A DNA stretch of 64,000 nt. It comes from Stenotrophomonas sp. MYb238. Lineage in GTDB: Bacteria; Pseudomonadota; Gammaproteobacteria; Xanthomonadales; Xanthomonadaceae. The stretch spans positions 62,001 to 126,000 of the forward strand of contig NZ_WIDL01000005.1 of assembly GCF_009496535.1 (NCBI RefSeq), in the 5' to 3' direction. Positions 15,727-26,085 of the stretch are shown piece after piece (within the stretch, counting starts at the first letter, position 1; each line of letters begins with the position of its first letter). The position numbers and the translations under genes are program-made. The notes below the pieces were generated by a model. That model was not told where the DNA came from. It was given only the letters and a program-made list of their open reading frames with translations, and did no database searches.

Positions 15727-18519
15727 TTACAGCGGTTTGCCGCCCAGCTTCCAGGTGACCTGTACGAAGTAGCTGCGGCCGATCGCGTCGAACCACGAGG
15801 TGTTGTAGTACGGGTACGCGGCCCAGGTCGCGTCGCGCGGCGGCATCTTGTCGAACAGGTTGTTGACCGACAGCGACACCCGCAGGTGGTCGTTGATGTC
15901 GTAGCGCGCGCCGGCATTGAAACGCCAGGTGGCTTCGGTCCAGGCATCGTTGTCGTAGTTGGCGACGCGGCCCAGGTAGTCGCCGAACAGGCTGGCGCCC
16001 CACGCGCCCTTGTCCCAGGTCACGCCCAGGTTGGACTTGACCCGCGGCAGGGTGGTGTCGCTGAAGGTGACCGACAGCATGTCCTCGGTCGGATCGCCCG
16101 GGTACTGCTGGCGGGTGTGGCGATGGGCCCAGGTGTAGGTGCCGGTGAAGCTGAAGTCGCCGGCCGCCGCCGTCTGCAGGCGGTAGTTCGCGGCCACGTC
16201 GATGCCGGACGTCTCCTCGCGGGCGATGTTGATCGGCGCGAAGTGGACGCTGGTGATGGTGCCGCCGGCATCGCGGATCACGCGCGCCATCGCGTCCACG
16301 CAGGTCGGCGAGCTCGGGTCGACTGTCGCGCCGGTGTCGGTCTTGCCCAGGCGGCAGTTGGCTTCGGTGATGCGCAGGATTTCGCGGTCCTGCGACTGCA
16401 CCTGGTTCATCACCTTGATCTTGTAGTAGTCCACCGCCAGGTCGAAGTTGGCGATGGGCGACCACACGAAGCCGGCGGTGAACGACTTGCTGGTCTCCAC
16501 GTCCAGGTCCTTGTTGCCGGCATAGACGTCGAGCGTGTTGCTGTCCCAGCTGCCGTCGTCCCAGCAGTCGCCGTCGCTGAAGCCCGGCTCGTCCTGGCGG
16601 CACTGGTAGTAATCCGTCGAGACCTTGCGGTAGTAGTCGTCGCCGGCGAACAGGTAGTGCATGTCCGGCGCGCGGAAACCGGTGCCGTAGGAGCCGCGCA
16701 CCAGCAGCGTGTCGAACGGGCGCCATTCCAGGCCCGCGCTGTAGGTGAACTTGCCCGGATGCCTGTTGCCGAAGCTGTAGCGGTCGTAGCGACCGGCCAG
16801 GCTGGCTTGCAGGCTCGACGCCACCGGCACGCGCAGTTCGCCCGCGGCGCTCCAGCGGTTGCGGCTGCCGCTGCCATCGCCGTACTGCGGGCCGTAATAG
16901 GCGTCCGCGGTCAGCGCCAGCGGGTCGGGGTGGATGGCGTAGGACTGGCGGCCATACTCGACCACGCCGGCGAAGCCCACGTCGCCGGCCGGCAACGAGA
17001 ACAGGTCCGACGTATCGGCGGTGAAGCTGACGTTGTCGTTCTTGGCCTCGGGGCGGAAAGTGGACATCGCCGCGATGGAGGCGAACTCGGCCGGCGTCAG
17101 CGGCTTGAACAGGCGTTCCGGATCCGGGTTGTAGATCGCGTAGCCGTCGTCGTCGTAGCCCAGCCGCTCGCCCAGGAACAGGCGGTTGGCGGCGTCGGCT
17201 CTGATGCGCGGCATCTTCACGTCGGCCTTGTACTGGGAGTGGTTGTAGGCGCCTTCCCAGTTCCAGGCGTCGCCGAACATGCCCTTCAGGCCGGTGGTCG
17301 CCGACAGCGTCTTCTGCGTGGTGGTGTTCATGCGGTTCTTCAGCCCGCCGACTTCCTCGGGGCTGAACTGCCGCTGCCAGATCTCGTAGTGGCCGGTGCC
17401 GGCGTTGTAGAACACCTTGTCGTTGTTGTCGGTCGAGGCCGGGTCGTGGAATTCCCAGCCCATGTTGTCGCTGACCGCCGTGGGGCTGCCGTTGCCGGTC
17501 ATCAGCTTGACCTCCTGGCGGCCGAGCTGGACGTCGGCGAACCAGGACAGGGTGTCGTCGAAGCGGTATTCGAACGAACCGTAGGCGGTGGCGCCCTTGC
17601 GCTGGTTGTTGATGGTGCGCTGGGCGGTGACCCGCTCGCTGCCGCAATAGGGCTCGCCGTAGCGGTCCTCGGCCAGATGGGTGGTGCCGCTGTTCGTGCC
17701 CGCCAGCGCGGCGCAGTCGCCTTCCGGATCGAGCGCCACGTCGTCGTCGACGTCGTAGCGGCGGGCGACCAGGCTCGGCAGCCGGCTGCGCGCGGTCGGG
17801 CCGTCGAGCGTGGAGTCCTGCACCTTGCGCTGGGTGCCCCACACCGGGCGCTTGTCCATCAGTTCCACGCCGACGATGCCGCTGAAGTTGCCGCGTTCGA
17901 AGCCGGTGGTGAGGGTCAGGTCGTGGGATTCGCCGCCGCCGCGGCTGGTGTCGCCGTAGCGGTAGTCGATGGTGGTGCCGTCGGTGGACTTCTTCAGGAT
18001 GAAGTTGATCACGCCGGCCATCGCGTCGGAGCCGTAGACCGCCGAGGCGCTGCCGGTCAGCACCTCGATGCGGTCGATCATGCCCAGCGGGATGTTGCCG
18101 ATGTCGGTGAAGTTGCTCTTGCCGTTGAGCGGCAGCGGGAAATCGGCGACGCGGCGGCCGTTGATCAGCACCAGGGTGTGGTTGGGGCCGAGGCCGCGCA
18201 GGTCGACAGCCTGCGCGCCCGGGGTCGACTGCGCGCCGGTGGTGTTCTGCTGGCCCTGCGTGTAGCCGTTGTTCTGGCTCAGCGAGCGCAGCACGTCCGG
18301 GACCGAGGTGAAGCCGGCCGCCTTGATCTGCTCGGCGTTGACCACCGTGACCGGGGCGGGGCCTTCGACCTGCGCGCGCGGGATGCGCGAACCGGTGACC
18401 TGCACGGTATCCAGCTGCTTGGTTTGATCGTTGTCGGTGCTCTGGGCCAGAGCCATTGCGGGGGCGGCCATGCCAAGCAAGGCCAACTGGATTGAACGCA
18501 CCATCGCGTGTCTGCGCAT
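15727..18519 (-). CDS. TonB-dependent outer-membrane receptor
   Basis: Outer-membrane transporter energised by TonB. The 930 residues begin with a signal peptide (cleavage near ALAQ, residue 26), then LDTVQVTGSRIPR, a plug domain (PVTVVNAEQIKAAGFTSVPD, VDLRGLGPNHTLVLINGRR, IEVLTGSASAVYGSDAMAGV), and a large beta-barrel that ends with an aromatic-rich C-terminal strand (YFVQVTWKLGGKPL). Several Cys pairs sit in predicted loops. It is divergent from a cyanophycinase-like gene and near an isoaspartyl peptidase gene, so uptake of cyanophycin-derived dipeptides is a reasonable inference; the receptor alone does not show its substrate. Confidence 0.93.
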   Translation of the reverse strand: MRRHAMVRSIQLALLGMAAPAMALAQSTDNDQTKQLDTVQVTGSRIPRAQVEGPAPVTVVNAEQIKAAGFTSVPDVLRSLSQNNGYTQGQQNTTGAQSTPGAQAVDLRGLGPNHTLVLINGRRVADFPLPLNGKSNFTDIGNIPLGMIDRIEVLTGSASAVYGSDAMAGVINFILKKSTDGTTIDYRYGDTSRGGGESHDLTLTTGFERGNFSGIVGVELMDKRPVWGTQRKVQDSTLDGPTARSRLPSLVARRYDVDDDVALDPEGDCAALAGTNSGTTHLAEDRYGEPYCGSERVTAQRTINNQRKGATAYGSFEYRFDDTLSWFADVQLGRQEVKLMTGNGSPTAVSDNMGWEFHDPASTDNNDKVFYNAGTGHYEIWQRQFSPEEVGGLKNRMNTTTQKTLSATTGLKGMFGDAWNWEGAYNHSQYKADVKMPRIRADAANRLFLGERLGYDDDGYAIYNPDPERLFKPLTPAEFASIAAMSTFRPEAKNDNVSFTADTSDLFSLPAGDVGFAGVVEYGRQSYAIHPDPLALTADAYYGPQYGDGSGSRNRWSAAGELRVPVASSLQASLAGRYDRYSFGNRHPGKFTYSAGLEWRPFDTLLVRGSYGTGFRAPDMHYLFAGDDYYRKVSTDYYQCRQDEPGFSDGDCWDDGSWDSNTLDVYAGNKDLDVETSKSFTAGFVWSPIANFDLAVDYYKIKVMNQVQSQDREILRITEANCRLGKTDTGATVDPSSPTCVDAMARVIRDAGGTITSVHFAPINIAREETSGIDVAANYRLQTAAAGDFSFTGTYTWAHRHTRQQYPGDPTEDMLSVTFSDTTLPRVKSNLGVTWDKGAWGASLFGDYLGRVANYDNDAWTEATWRFNAGARYDINDHLRVSLSVNNLFDKMPPRDATWAAYPYYNTSWFDAIGRSYFVQVTWKLGGKPL

Positions 18520-18636
18520 GAATCGGATCTCTGCTGAAAGTGTTCCGGGAGTGTTCTGGTCGGCCCGCGCAAGCGCCGGGAAGGCCCCGTTCGAAACGTG
18601 AATGGGGCGTGGTCATCTAACACCTTTTTTACATGC

Positions 18637-18665
18637 TTGACCACTGCCGGAAAGTCTGGCATTAC
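18637..18665 (+). promoter_or_regulatory. Possible promoter of the cyanophycinase-like gene
   Basis: TTGACC (18637-18642) and CATTAC (18660-18665) are separated by 17 bp in the 183-bp divergent region between the receptor and the peptidase gene. The -10 match is weak. Confidence 0.3.
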
Positions 18666-18702
18666 GGCGTGGAAGCGATTACATGCGGTGTTGGAGGGCG
18701 GT

Positions 18703-19725
18703 ATGAAACCGGAGATCTTCCGTTACGGGCGTATCGTCCTGGCCTTGGCCGCGCTGGCCTTGGCTGGAGCGGCGGGGGCGGCCGGCAGCCGCGGGCTGTC
18801 CGATCCGGGCTACCGCTATTACGAGGTGGGCGATCTCGACGCGCCGCGCCCCGGCCGGACCCAGGCGGCGATGATGCTGATGGGCGGCGGCGACTGGGTT
18901 CCCGATGCCTTCCATTGGTGGGTCGAGCGCGCGGGCCACGGCCGCGTAGTGATCCTGCGCGCCTCCGGCGACGACAACCTGCAGAAGGAGCTGTACCACG
19001 ACATCGGCGGGGTCACCTCGGTGCAGACCCTGGTGTTCGACAGCCGCAAGGCGGCCGACGACCCGGCGGTGCTGCGCGTCGTGCGCGGCGCGGATGCGAT
19101 CTTCATCGCCGGCGGCGACCAGTCGCGCTACATCCGCTTCTGGAAAGGGACCGAATTGAACCAGGCGCTCAACGAGCACGTCGCGGCGGGCAAGCCGATC
19201 GGCGGCACCAGCGCCGGCCTGGCGATCCTTGGCGGCTACAGCTACGGCGCGCTGGACGGTGGCAGCATCAACTCGCCGGCCGCGCTGAGCGATCCGATGG
19301 GCAGCGAGGTCACCATGGACCGGGACTTCCTGGCCATGCCGTACCTGTCCAACGTCGTCACCGACACCCATTTCGCCAAGCGCGACCGCCTGGGGCGGCT
19401 GATCGTGTTCGTCGCGCGCGCCGCCCAGGAAAAGGGGCAGGACGACATCGTCGGCATCGGCGTGGACGAGGACACCGCCCTGTGCGTGGAAGCGGACGGC
19501 CGCGGCCGCGTGTACTCGCTCGACGATGGCTATGCCTGGCTGGTGATGCCGCAGCGCACCGCCGACCGCCTGAGCAGCGGGCAGTCGCTGGAATTCAGCT
19601 CCATCCCGGTGACGGGCGTGGGCTCCGGCAGCCGGCTGCACCTGGACGGCTTCACGGTGGACAACCCGGCGTTCACCGCGGTCGCCAGCGTGGTGGACGG
19701 GGAGCTGGAACTCCAGCCGGACTGA
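18703..19725 (+). CDS. Secreted cyanophycinase-like peptidase (family S51)
   Basis: Family S51 serine peptidases of this type cut the cyanophycin backbone to beta-Asp-Arg dipeptides. The 340 residues begin with a signal peptide (to about residue 27), indicating export like the extracellular CphE enzymes. Visible motifs are ADAIFIAGGDQSRY (130-143), the nucleophile elbow GGTSAG with Ser170, and VTDTHFAKRDRLGRL, which resembles the conserved His-Phe-Arg-Arg segment of cyanophycinases. ATG 18703 is preceded by GGAGGGCGG; the frame is open further upstream but without a ribosome-binding site. Other S51 peptidases (for example dipeptidase E) are shorter and cytoplasmic. Confidence 0.82.
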   Translation: MKPEIFRYGRIVLALAALALAGAAGAAGSRGLSDPGYRYYEVGDLDAPRPGRTQAAMMLMGGGDWVPDAFHWWVERAGHGRVVILRASGDDNLQKELYHDIGGVTSVQTLVFDSRKAADDPAVLRVVRGADAIFIAGGDQSRYIRFWKGTELNQALNEHVAAGKPIGGTSAGLAILGGYSYGALDGGSINSPAALSDPMGSEVTMDRDFLAMPYLSNVVTDTHFAKRDRLGRLIVFVARAAQEKGQDDIVGIGVDEDTALCVEADGRGRVYSLDDGYAWLVMPQRTADRLSSGQSLEFSSIPVTGVGSGSRLHLDGFTVDNPAFTAVASVVDGELELQPD

Positions 19726-19753
19726 CCGGCGGCAGTACGCCGGGGCGTTGGAT

Positions 19754-19781
19754 GGAAGGGGCTTCGGCCCCTTTCCTTTTT
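19754..19781 (+). terminator. Intrinsic terminator after the cyanophycinase-like gene
   Basis: AAGGGGC (19756-19762), the tetraloop TTCG, GCCCCTT (19767-19773), then CC and TTTTT (19777-19781). It separates the peptidase gene from the isoaspartyl peptidase gene, so the latter probably has its own promoter. Confidence 0.8.
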
Positions 19782-19835
19782 GCCCGCGCGGGGCGTCGCC
19801 GGCGCGGCGACTGTTCAGCGCGGCGAAGGCGTGCC

Positions 19836-19841
19836 TAGAAT
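19836..19841 (+). promoter_or_regulatory. Possible -10 box of the isoaspartyl peptidase gene
   Basis: TAGAAT lies 26 bp upstream of the start codon and beyond the terminator at 19754-19781. A TTCAGC at 19814-19819 is the best -35 candidate at 16-bp spacing, and it is weak. Confidence 0.3.
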
Positions 19842-19867
19842 CGGGCACCTTTCCAGAGTGAAGAAAC

Positions 19868-20887
19868 ATGAAGCTGACTTCCGCCGTATTGCTGGGCCTG
19901 GCCTCGTTGTCTTCCGCGGCCGCCATGGCGGCGCCGGCGTCGCCGCTGCTCGTGATCCACGGCGGGGCGGGCGTGGAGCGCCAGGACCTCAAGCCGGAAG
20001 AAATGCGCGCCGCCCGCGCCGCCCTGGAAGCCGCCCTGCGCAAGGGGCACGAGGCGCTTGCCGCCGGCAAGCCGGCGATGGATGCGGTGACCGCCGCGAT
20101 CACCGTGCTGGAGAACGATCCGACCTTCAATGCTGGCCGCGGCGCCGTCTTCACCCATGACGGCAGGAACGAACTCGACGCCTCGCTGATGGATGGCGCC
20201 ACGCTGCGCGCCGGTGCGGTGGCCGGCGTGCATACCGTCAAGAACCCCATCCTGCTGGCGCGCGCGGTGATGGAGCACTCGCCGCACGTGATGATGGTGG
20301 GGCAGGGCGCGGAGATGTTCGCCGCCGAGCAGAAGATCGAGCAGGTCGATCCCTCCTATTTCCGCACCGAGAAGCGCTGGCAGCAGCTGCAGCGTGCACT
20401 GAAGGAGGAGGCGGCCGGCCAAGCGCACGCCGACCTGGAGACGGCAAAGCACTTCGGCACCGTCGGCGCGGTGGCGCTGGATGCGCAGGGCAAGCTCGCC
20501 GCCGGCACCTCCACCGGCGGCATGACCAACAAGCGCTACGGGCGCGTGGGCGATTCGCCGATCATCGGCGCCGGCACCTACGCCAGCGACAGCTGCGCGG
20601 TGTCGGGCACCGGCTGGGGCGAGTTCTACATCCGCCTGGCCGCGGCCCACGAGATCTGTTCGCGCATGAAGTACCTGCGGGAGACCCCGGCGCAGGCCGG
20701 CGAGGAGGTCATCGTCAAGCGCGTGCCGGAACTGGGCGGCGATGGCGGCGCGATCGTGCTGTCGGCCGACGGCAAGGCGGCCACGCCGTTCAATACCGAG
20801 GGCATGTACCGCGGCTGGATCGGTGCCGATGGCGTGCCGCACGTGGCGGTCTTCGCCGACGAAAAGCTGAAGATGCCGGGCGAGTGA
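19868..20887 (+). CDS. iaaA: Secreted isoaspartyl peptidase / L-asparaginase (plant-type, Ntn hydrolase)
   Basis: Hydrolyses beta-aspartyl dipeptides and asparagine. Plant-type enzymes of this family also cleave beta-Asp-Arg, the product of cyanophycinase. The 339 residues start with a signal peptide (to about residue 22), then HGGAG, the loop NAGRGAVFTHDG and the self-cleavage site HFG-TVGAVALD with Thr198 as the N-terminal nucleophile; STGGMTNKRYGRVGDSP and GTGWGE follow, all typical. The precursor would split at Gly197/Thr198 into alpha and beta chains. It follows the cyanophycinase-like gene in the same direction, so a two-step degradation route is likely. Confidence 0.9.
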   Translation: MKLTSAVLLGLASLSSAAAMAAPASPLLVIHGGAGVERQDLKPEEMRAARAALEAALRKGHEALAAGKPAMDAVTAAITVLENDPTFNAGRGAVFTHDGRNELDASLMDGATLRAGAVAGVHTVKNPILLARAVMEHSPHVMMVGQGAEMFAAEQKIEQVDPSYFRTEKRWQQLQRALKEEAAGQAHADLETAKHFGTVGAVALDAQGKLAAGTSTGGMTNKRYGRVGDSPIIGAGTYASDSCAVSGTGWGEFYIRLAAAHEICSRMKYLRETPAQAGEEVIVKRVPELGGDGGAIVLSADGKAATPFNTEGMYRGWIGADGVPHVAVFADEKLKMPGE

Positions 20888-20938
20888 AAGCGCGGCGGAG
20901 GCGGGCAGCGGAATTTTCGCGGAATGTGAAAATTTCTG

Positions 20939-20967
20939 TTGACAGCATCGTGCGCCATCACCAGAAT
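20939..20967 (+). promoter_or_regulatory. Promoter of the tRNA-tuf-secE-nusG unit
   Basis: A perfect -35 TTGACA (20939-20944) and CAGAAT (20962-20967) are separated by 17 bp, 56 bp upstream of tRNA-Tyr. The stretch after it is GC-rich, as at stringently controlled stable-RNA promoters. Confidence 0.65.
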
Positions 20968-21023
20968 AGCGGGCTCTCCCACCCCTGACCGGTTAGGCCA
21001 AGGTCATCAAAGAGGGGTGGAGC

Positions 21024-21109
21024 GGAGGGATACCCAAGCGGCCAACGGGGGCAGACTGTAAATCTGCTGGCTTACGCCTTCGGTGGTTCGAATCCACCTC
21101 CCTCCACCA
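21024..21109 (+). tRNA. tRNA-Tyr (anticodon GTA)
   Basis: A class II tRNA of 86 nt with a long variable arm. The acceptor GGAGGGA (21024-21030) pairs with TCCCTCC (21099-21105), the anticodon GTA is at 21058-21060, and CCA is encoded. Confidence 0.96.
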
Positions 21110-21136
21110 GTTTCATGTTGTGGCGTCGTTCCCGGT

Positions 21137-21210
<74 letters not shown>

Positions 21211-21247
21211 TTGAACGAATGAAAAAACATGCCATAATACAAAACTC

Positions 21248-21323
21248 GCTCACGTAGCTCAGTCGGTAGAGCACCTCCTTGGTAAGGAGGAGGTCGAAGG
21301 TTCGATTCCTTTCGTGAGCACCA
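21248..21323 (+). tRNA. tRNA-Thr (anticodon GGT)
   Basis: The acceptor GCTCACG (21248-21254) pairs with CGTGAGC (21313-21319). The anticodon is GGT at 21281-21283 and CCA is encoded. Tyr-Gly-Thr before tuf is the same arrangement as upstream of E. coli tufB. Confidence 0.96.
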
Positions 21324-21370
21324 TCTTGCTCAAAGCGCCATAACCAACCTGTTACCGAGAAGAAGCAGCC

Positions 21371-22561
<1,191 letters not shown>

Positions 22562-22668
22562 GCCTGCAGTATCCGGCGGTAGTTGAGTCTGCCGCTGGTA
22601 CGCGAATGGCGGGCCGGGAACCTCGGTCCGCCTTCGCCGTCTAAGGGACGTGAAACAAGCCAAGTCAT

Positions 22669-22744
<76 letters not shown>

Positions 22745-22794
22745 CTTGCCACACTCTATCCAGTGACCTTGGTCGCGCCCGCAACAAGAGTCGG

Positions 22795-23202
22795 ATGAAC
22801 AGCAAGATCGAACATTCCAAGAGCGCCGCTTCGGGTGGCGATATGGTCAAGTACGTTGGCGCCGGGCTGCTGGTGCTGGCGGGCTTGTTCGTCTGGTTCT
22901 GGTTCTCCACTCCGCTGCGCTCGGCCCAGTTGGGTGCATGGTCGGGTCAGCTGCGTGCGCTGGCCGTGGTCGTCGGCCTGGTTGCCGGCGGCGCGCTGTT
23001 CATGCTCACCGCCAAGGGTCACCAGGCCCGCGAATTCCTTTCCGAATCTCGTTTCGAGCTGCGCAAGGTCGTGTGGCCGACCCGCCAGGAAGCCATCCGC
23101 ATGACGTGGGTGGTGATCGTGGTGGTGATCGTGCTGAGCCTGCTGCTGGGTGGTTTCGACTTCGCGATCCAGAAGCTGACCCAGTGGTTCCTGGGTCGTT
23201 GA
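22795..23202 (+). CDS. secE: Preprotein translocase subunit SecE
   Basis: Inner-membrane subunit that clamps SecY in the Sec translocon. The 135 residues have three membrane segments (about 18-37, 56-76 and 104-124) and the conserved amphipathic segment [11 protein letters not shown] ahead of the last one. ATG 22795 gives the expected N-terminus; the frame is open back into tRNA-Trp, which is not coding. nusG starts 10 bp downstream, the conserved secE-nusG pairing. Confidence 0.95.
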   Translation: MNSKIEHSKSAASGGDMVKYVGAGLLVLAGLFVWFWFSTPLRSAQLGAWSGQLRALAVVVGLVAGGALFMLTAKGHQAREFLSESRFELRKVVWPTRQEAIRMTWVVIVVVIVLSLLLGGFDFAIQKLTQWFLGR

Positions 23203-23212
23203 GGAGATAACA

Positions 23213-23773
23213 GTGAAACGTTGGTACGTCGTCCACGCCTATTCGGGCTTCGAGAAGTCGGTTGCCCAGGCCCTGCGTGACCGCATCGTCCGCGATGGCA
23301 TGGAGGAGCGTTTCGGCGACGTCCTGGTTCCGACCGAGGAAGTGGTGGAAATGCGTTCCGGCCAGAAGCGCCGTTCCGAGCGCAAGTTCTTCCCGGGTTA
23401 TGTGCTGGTCCAGATCGAGACCCACGAGGAAGCCGGCATCCCGCGCATCGACAACGAAAGCTGGCACCTGGTCAAGGAAACCCCGAAGGTGATGGGTTTC
23501 ATCGGCGGTACCGCCGATCGCCCGCTGCCGATCCGCGACGACGAGGCCGCCGCGATCCTGGACCGCGTCCAGGAAGGCGTCGAGAAGCCGCGTCCGAAGG
23601 TGCTGTTCGAGCCGGGCCAGATGGTCCGCGTCATCGACGGCCCGTTCAACGACTTCAACGGCGTGGTCGAGGAAGTCAACTACGAGAAGAGCCGCCTGCG
23701 CGTGTCGGTGCTGATCTTCGGCCGCGCCACCCCGGTCGAGCTCGAATTCGGCCAGGTCGAGAAGGCGGTCTGA
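23213..23773 (+). CDS. nusG: Transcription termination/antitermination factor NusG
   Basis: Binds RNA polymerase, Rho and ribosomal protein S10, coupling transcription with translation. The 186 residues contain the N-terminal NGN domain ([29 protein letters not shown]) and a C-terminal KOW domain ([20 protein letters not shown]). GAGGAG lies just upstream of ATG. The next gene, rplK, is 200 bp away behind its own leader. Confidence 0.97.
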   Translation: MKRWYVVHAYSGFEKSVAQALRDRIVRDGMEERFGDVLVPTEEVVEMRSGQKRRSERKFFPGYVLVQIETHEEAGIPRIDNESWHLVKETPKVMGFIGGTADRPLPIRDDEAAAILDRVQEGVEKPRPKVLFEPGQMVRVIDGPFNDFNGVVEEVNYEKSRLRVSVLIFGRATPVELEFGQVEKAV

Positions 23774-23811
23774 TCGTATCGCCAGCCTGTTCAGGTTGGC
23801 CTTGGAAAAAC

Positions 23812-23820
23812 TGCTAGAAT
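23812..23820 (+). promoter_or_regulatory. Extended -10 promoter of rplK-rplA
   Basis: TGCTAGAAT is an extended -10 element (TGn plus TAGAAT), about 150 bp before rplK. No good -35 is seen at 17 bp. The leader that follows has dyads AAAGGC/GCCTTT (around 23848-23873) and CCGGGA/TCCCGG (around 23903-23922), one of which could be the L1 autoregulatory site known from other bacteria. Confidence 0.45.
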
Positions 23821-23973
23821 TGCCGGCTCCCTGCAAGGGGCTGAAACCAAAGGCTGCCGCGAGGTGGCCTTTGGCGCGATTCCAAGATTTCAAAACGCGA
23901 TGCCGGGACGCGTGATTCCCGGTCCGATGGGGAGCCTGTTGTCGCAAGGCGCTAGCACCCGGAGAGCACTCAA

Positions 23974-24402
23974 ATGGCAAAGAAAGTTGTCGGTTACATC
24001 AAGCTGCAGGTGAAGGCCGGTCAGGCCAACCCCTCGCCGCCGGTCGGTCCTGCGCTGGGTCAGCGCGGCCTGAACATCATGGAGTTCTGCAAGGCGTTCA
24101 ATGCCGCCACGCAGAAGCTGGAGCCGGGCCTGCCGGTGCCGGTGATCATCACGGCCTACTCGGACCGTACGTTCACCTTCATCACCAAGAGCACCCCGGC
24201 GACCACGCTGCTGAAGAAGGCCGCGGGCATCACCTCCGGCTCCAAGCGTCCGAACACCGACAAGGTGGGCAAGGTCACGCGCAAGCAGCTGGAAGAAATC
24301 TGCAAGGCGAAGGAGCCGGACCTGACGGCTGCCGACCTGGACGCCGCCGTGCGTACGATCGCGGGCTCGGCCCGTTCCATGGGCCTGGTGGTGGAGGGTT
24401 AA
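23974..24402 (+). CDS. rplK: Ribosomal protein L11
   Basis: Forms the GTPase-associated centre with L10/L12 and is needed for RelA activation. The 142 residues match E. coli. The N-terminal domain has [20 protein letters not shown] and [10 protein letters not shown]; the C-terminal rRNA-binding domain includes [14 protein letters not shown]-like [13 protein letters not shown] and [11 protein letters not shown]. rplA starts 4 bp downstream. Confidence 0.98.
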   Translation: MAKKVVGYIKLQVKAGQANPSPPVGPALGQRGLNIMEFCKAFNAATQKLEPGLPVPVIITAYSDRTFTFITKSTPATTLLKKAAGITSGSKRPNTDKVGKVTRKQLEEICKAKEPDLTAADLDAAVRTIAGSARSMGLVVEG

Positions 24403-24406
24403 TCTG

Positions 24407-25105
24407 ATGGCACAGACCAAGCGTGAGAAGGCCATCAAGGCCGCCGTCGTTCCGGGCAAGACCTATGCCTTCGAGGACGCGATCAACATCCTGAAGACCG
24501 CCACCAAGGCCAAGTTCGTCGAGTCGATCGACGTGGCCGTGCGCCTGGGCGTGGATGCGAAGAAGTCCGACCAGCAGGTGCGCGGTTCGACCGTGCTGCC
24601 GGCCGGTACCGGCAAGTCGGTCCGCGTGGCCGTGTTCGCTCCGGCCGGCGCCAAGGCTGACGAAGCCCTGGCCGCTGGCGCCGAAGCCGTCGGCATGGAC
24701 GACCTGGCCGAGAAGATGCAGGCCGGCGACCTGAACTACGACGTGGTCATCGCGACCCCGGACGCCATGCGCGTCGTCGGCAAGCTGGGCACCGTGCTGG
24801 GCCCGCGCGGCCTGATGCCGAACCCGAAGGTCGGCACCGTTTCCCCGAACCCGGGCGAAGCCGTGAAGAACGCCAAGTCGGGCCAGGTCCGTTACCGCAC
24901 CGACAAGGCCGGCATCATCCACTGCACCATCGGCAAGGCCAGCTTCGACAACGCCGCGCTGCAGTCGAACCTGCAGGCGCTGCTGCTGGACCTGATCAAG
25001 GCCAAGCCGGCCACCTCGAAGGGCACCTACCTGCAGAAGGTCTCGGTCAGCTCGACGATGGGCCCGGGCGTCACCGTCGACCAGTCGTCGCTGACCCTGA
25101 AGTAA
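24407..25105 (+). CDS. rplA: Ribosomal protein L1
   Basis: Forms the mobile L1 stalk at the E site and, in E. coli, represses its own operon by binding the L11 leader. The 232 residues are the usual length. Visible are the conserved [33 protein letters not shown] and the C-terminal [16 protein letters not shown] strong stem-loop follows the gene. Confidence 0.98.
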   Translation: MAQTKREKAIKAAVVPGKTYAFEDAINILKTATKAKFVESIDVAVRLGVDAKKSDQQVRGSTVLPAGTGKSVRVAVFAPAGAKADEALAAGAEAVGMDDLAEKMQAGDLNYDVVIATPDAMRVVGKLGTVLGPRGLMPNPKVGTVSPNPGEAVKNAKSGQVRYRTDKAGIIHCTIGKASFDNAALQSNLQALLLDLIKAKPATSKGTYLQKVSVSSTMGPGVTVDQSSLTLK

Positions 25106-25488
25106 TCGTTTCAAGCGGCCGCGGCGCTTCGGTGCCGTGGCCGTGACATTTGAAGGCATCGCGGGCAGTGCATCGTCCGCGGTAGCCGTCAAAGACCGCA
25201 GGCGCGGTCAGCGCATACCGGCGACGGGCACGGAAGCTCGATCTGGCAAGGAGTCGCCGCCGGCATAGCGGGATCGCTTAATCGATTCCCCGGAATCACC
25301 CTGCGTAGATGGTGCCCTTCTGGAGTTTTTCTGGTTCACGCACGTCTGGGTTTCCCAGGTTGGCCCACTCCAGGTCTAGAACGGCCCACCCCCGGAGCAT
25401 CATCCCGATGTTCCCGGCGTCCAGGACGGATGCCGCACAGGACCGCACACGGCAGGAGCCGTAAGCGGAGTTCAATTGGAGGAGTGCA
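25106..25488 (+). promoter_or_regulatory. rplJL leader region with nested hairpins
   Basis: A 383-bp untranslated spacer before rplJ. Besides the post-rplA stem, it has CTGGAGT (25320-25326) pairing with ACTCCAG (25367-25373) around a nested CTGGG/CCCAG hairpin (25346-25358). A leader bound by the L10-L12 complex controls rplJL in many bacteria, so this nested structure is the candidate site. A covariance search against the L10-leader RNA family would settle it. Confidence 0.45.
25116..25143 (+). other. 10-bp stem-loop after rplA
   Basis: CGGCCGCGGC (25116-25125) pairs with GCCGTGGCCG (25134-25143) with one G-T pair and an 8-nt loop. TGACATTT follows. It could partly terminate transcription before the rplJL leader. 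Confidence 0.5.
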
Positions 25489-26022
25489 ATGGCTCTCAAT
25501 CTGTCCCAGAAGCAAGAAGTAGTCGCCGAGCTGGCAGACGTCGCCGCCAAGGCCCACTCCTTGATCGCAGCCGAATACGCTGGCACCACGGTCGCTCAGA
25601 TGACCGCGATGCGCAAGCAGGCCCGCGAAACTGGCGTTTTCTTGAAGGTTGTCAAGAACACGCTGGCCGCGCGCGCCGTCGAAGGCACCGATTTCGCAGT
25701 CGCTAAGGACCAGATGGTCGGTCCGCTGCTGTATGCGTTTTCGCTCGAGGAGCCCGGCGCTGCCGGTCGCCTGATCAAGGATGCCGCCAAGGGCAACGAC
25801 AAGCTGCAGGCGAAGATCGTGGCCGTGGGTGGCGAAGTCTACCCGGCGAGCCACGTCGACGTGCTGGCATCGCTGCCGACCCGTGATCAGGCCCTGGCCA
25901 TGCTGGCCCGCGTCCTGACCGAGCCGGTCACGATGTTCGCGCGCGCCGTCAAGGCTGTTGGTGAGAAGCAGAACGGTGGTGCGGCTGTCGAAGCCGCCGA
26001 GCCGGCCGCTGAAACCGCCTGA
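25489..26022 (+). CDS. rplJ: Ribosomal protein L10
   Basis: Base of the L12 stalk; binds 23S rRNA and carries L12 dimers on its C-terminal helix. The 177 residues begin with [20 protein letters not shown] and [16 protein letters not shown], followed by [13 protein letters not shown], all typical. GGAGG precedes the start. rplL follows 63 bp downstream. Confidence 0.97.
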   Translation: MALNLSQKQEVVAELADVAAKAHSLIAAEYAGTTVAQMTAMRKQARETGVFLKVVKNTLAARAVEGTDFAVAKDQMVGPLLYAFSLEEPGAAGRLIKDAAKGNDKLQAKIVAVGGEVYPASHVDVLASLPTRDQALAMLARVLTEPVTMFARAVKAVGEKQNGGAAVEAAEPAAETA

Positions 26023-26085
26023 GTTCGACGTTTTCGTGGTTCTGAATAGAACCTCAACCCAGAATATTTTCCAAAGGTAATCAAA

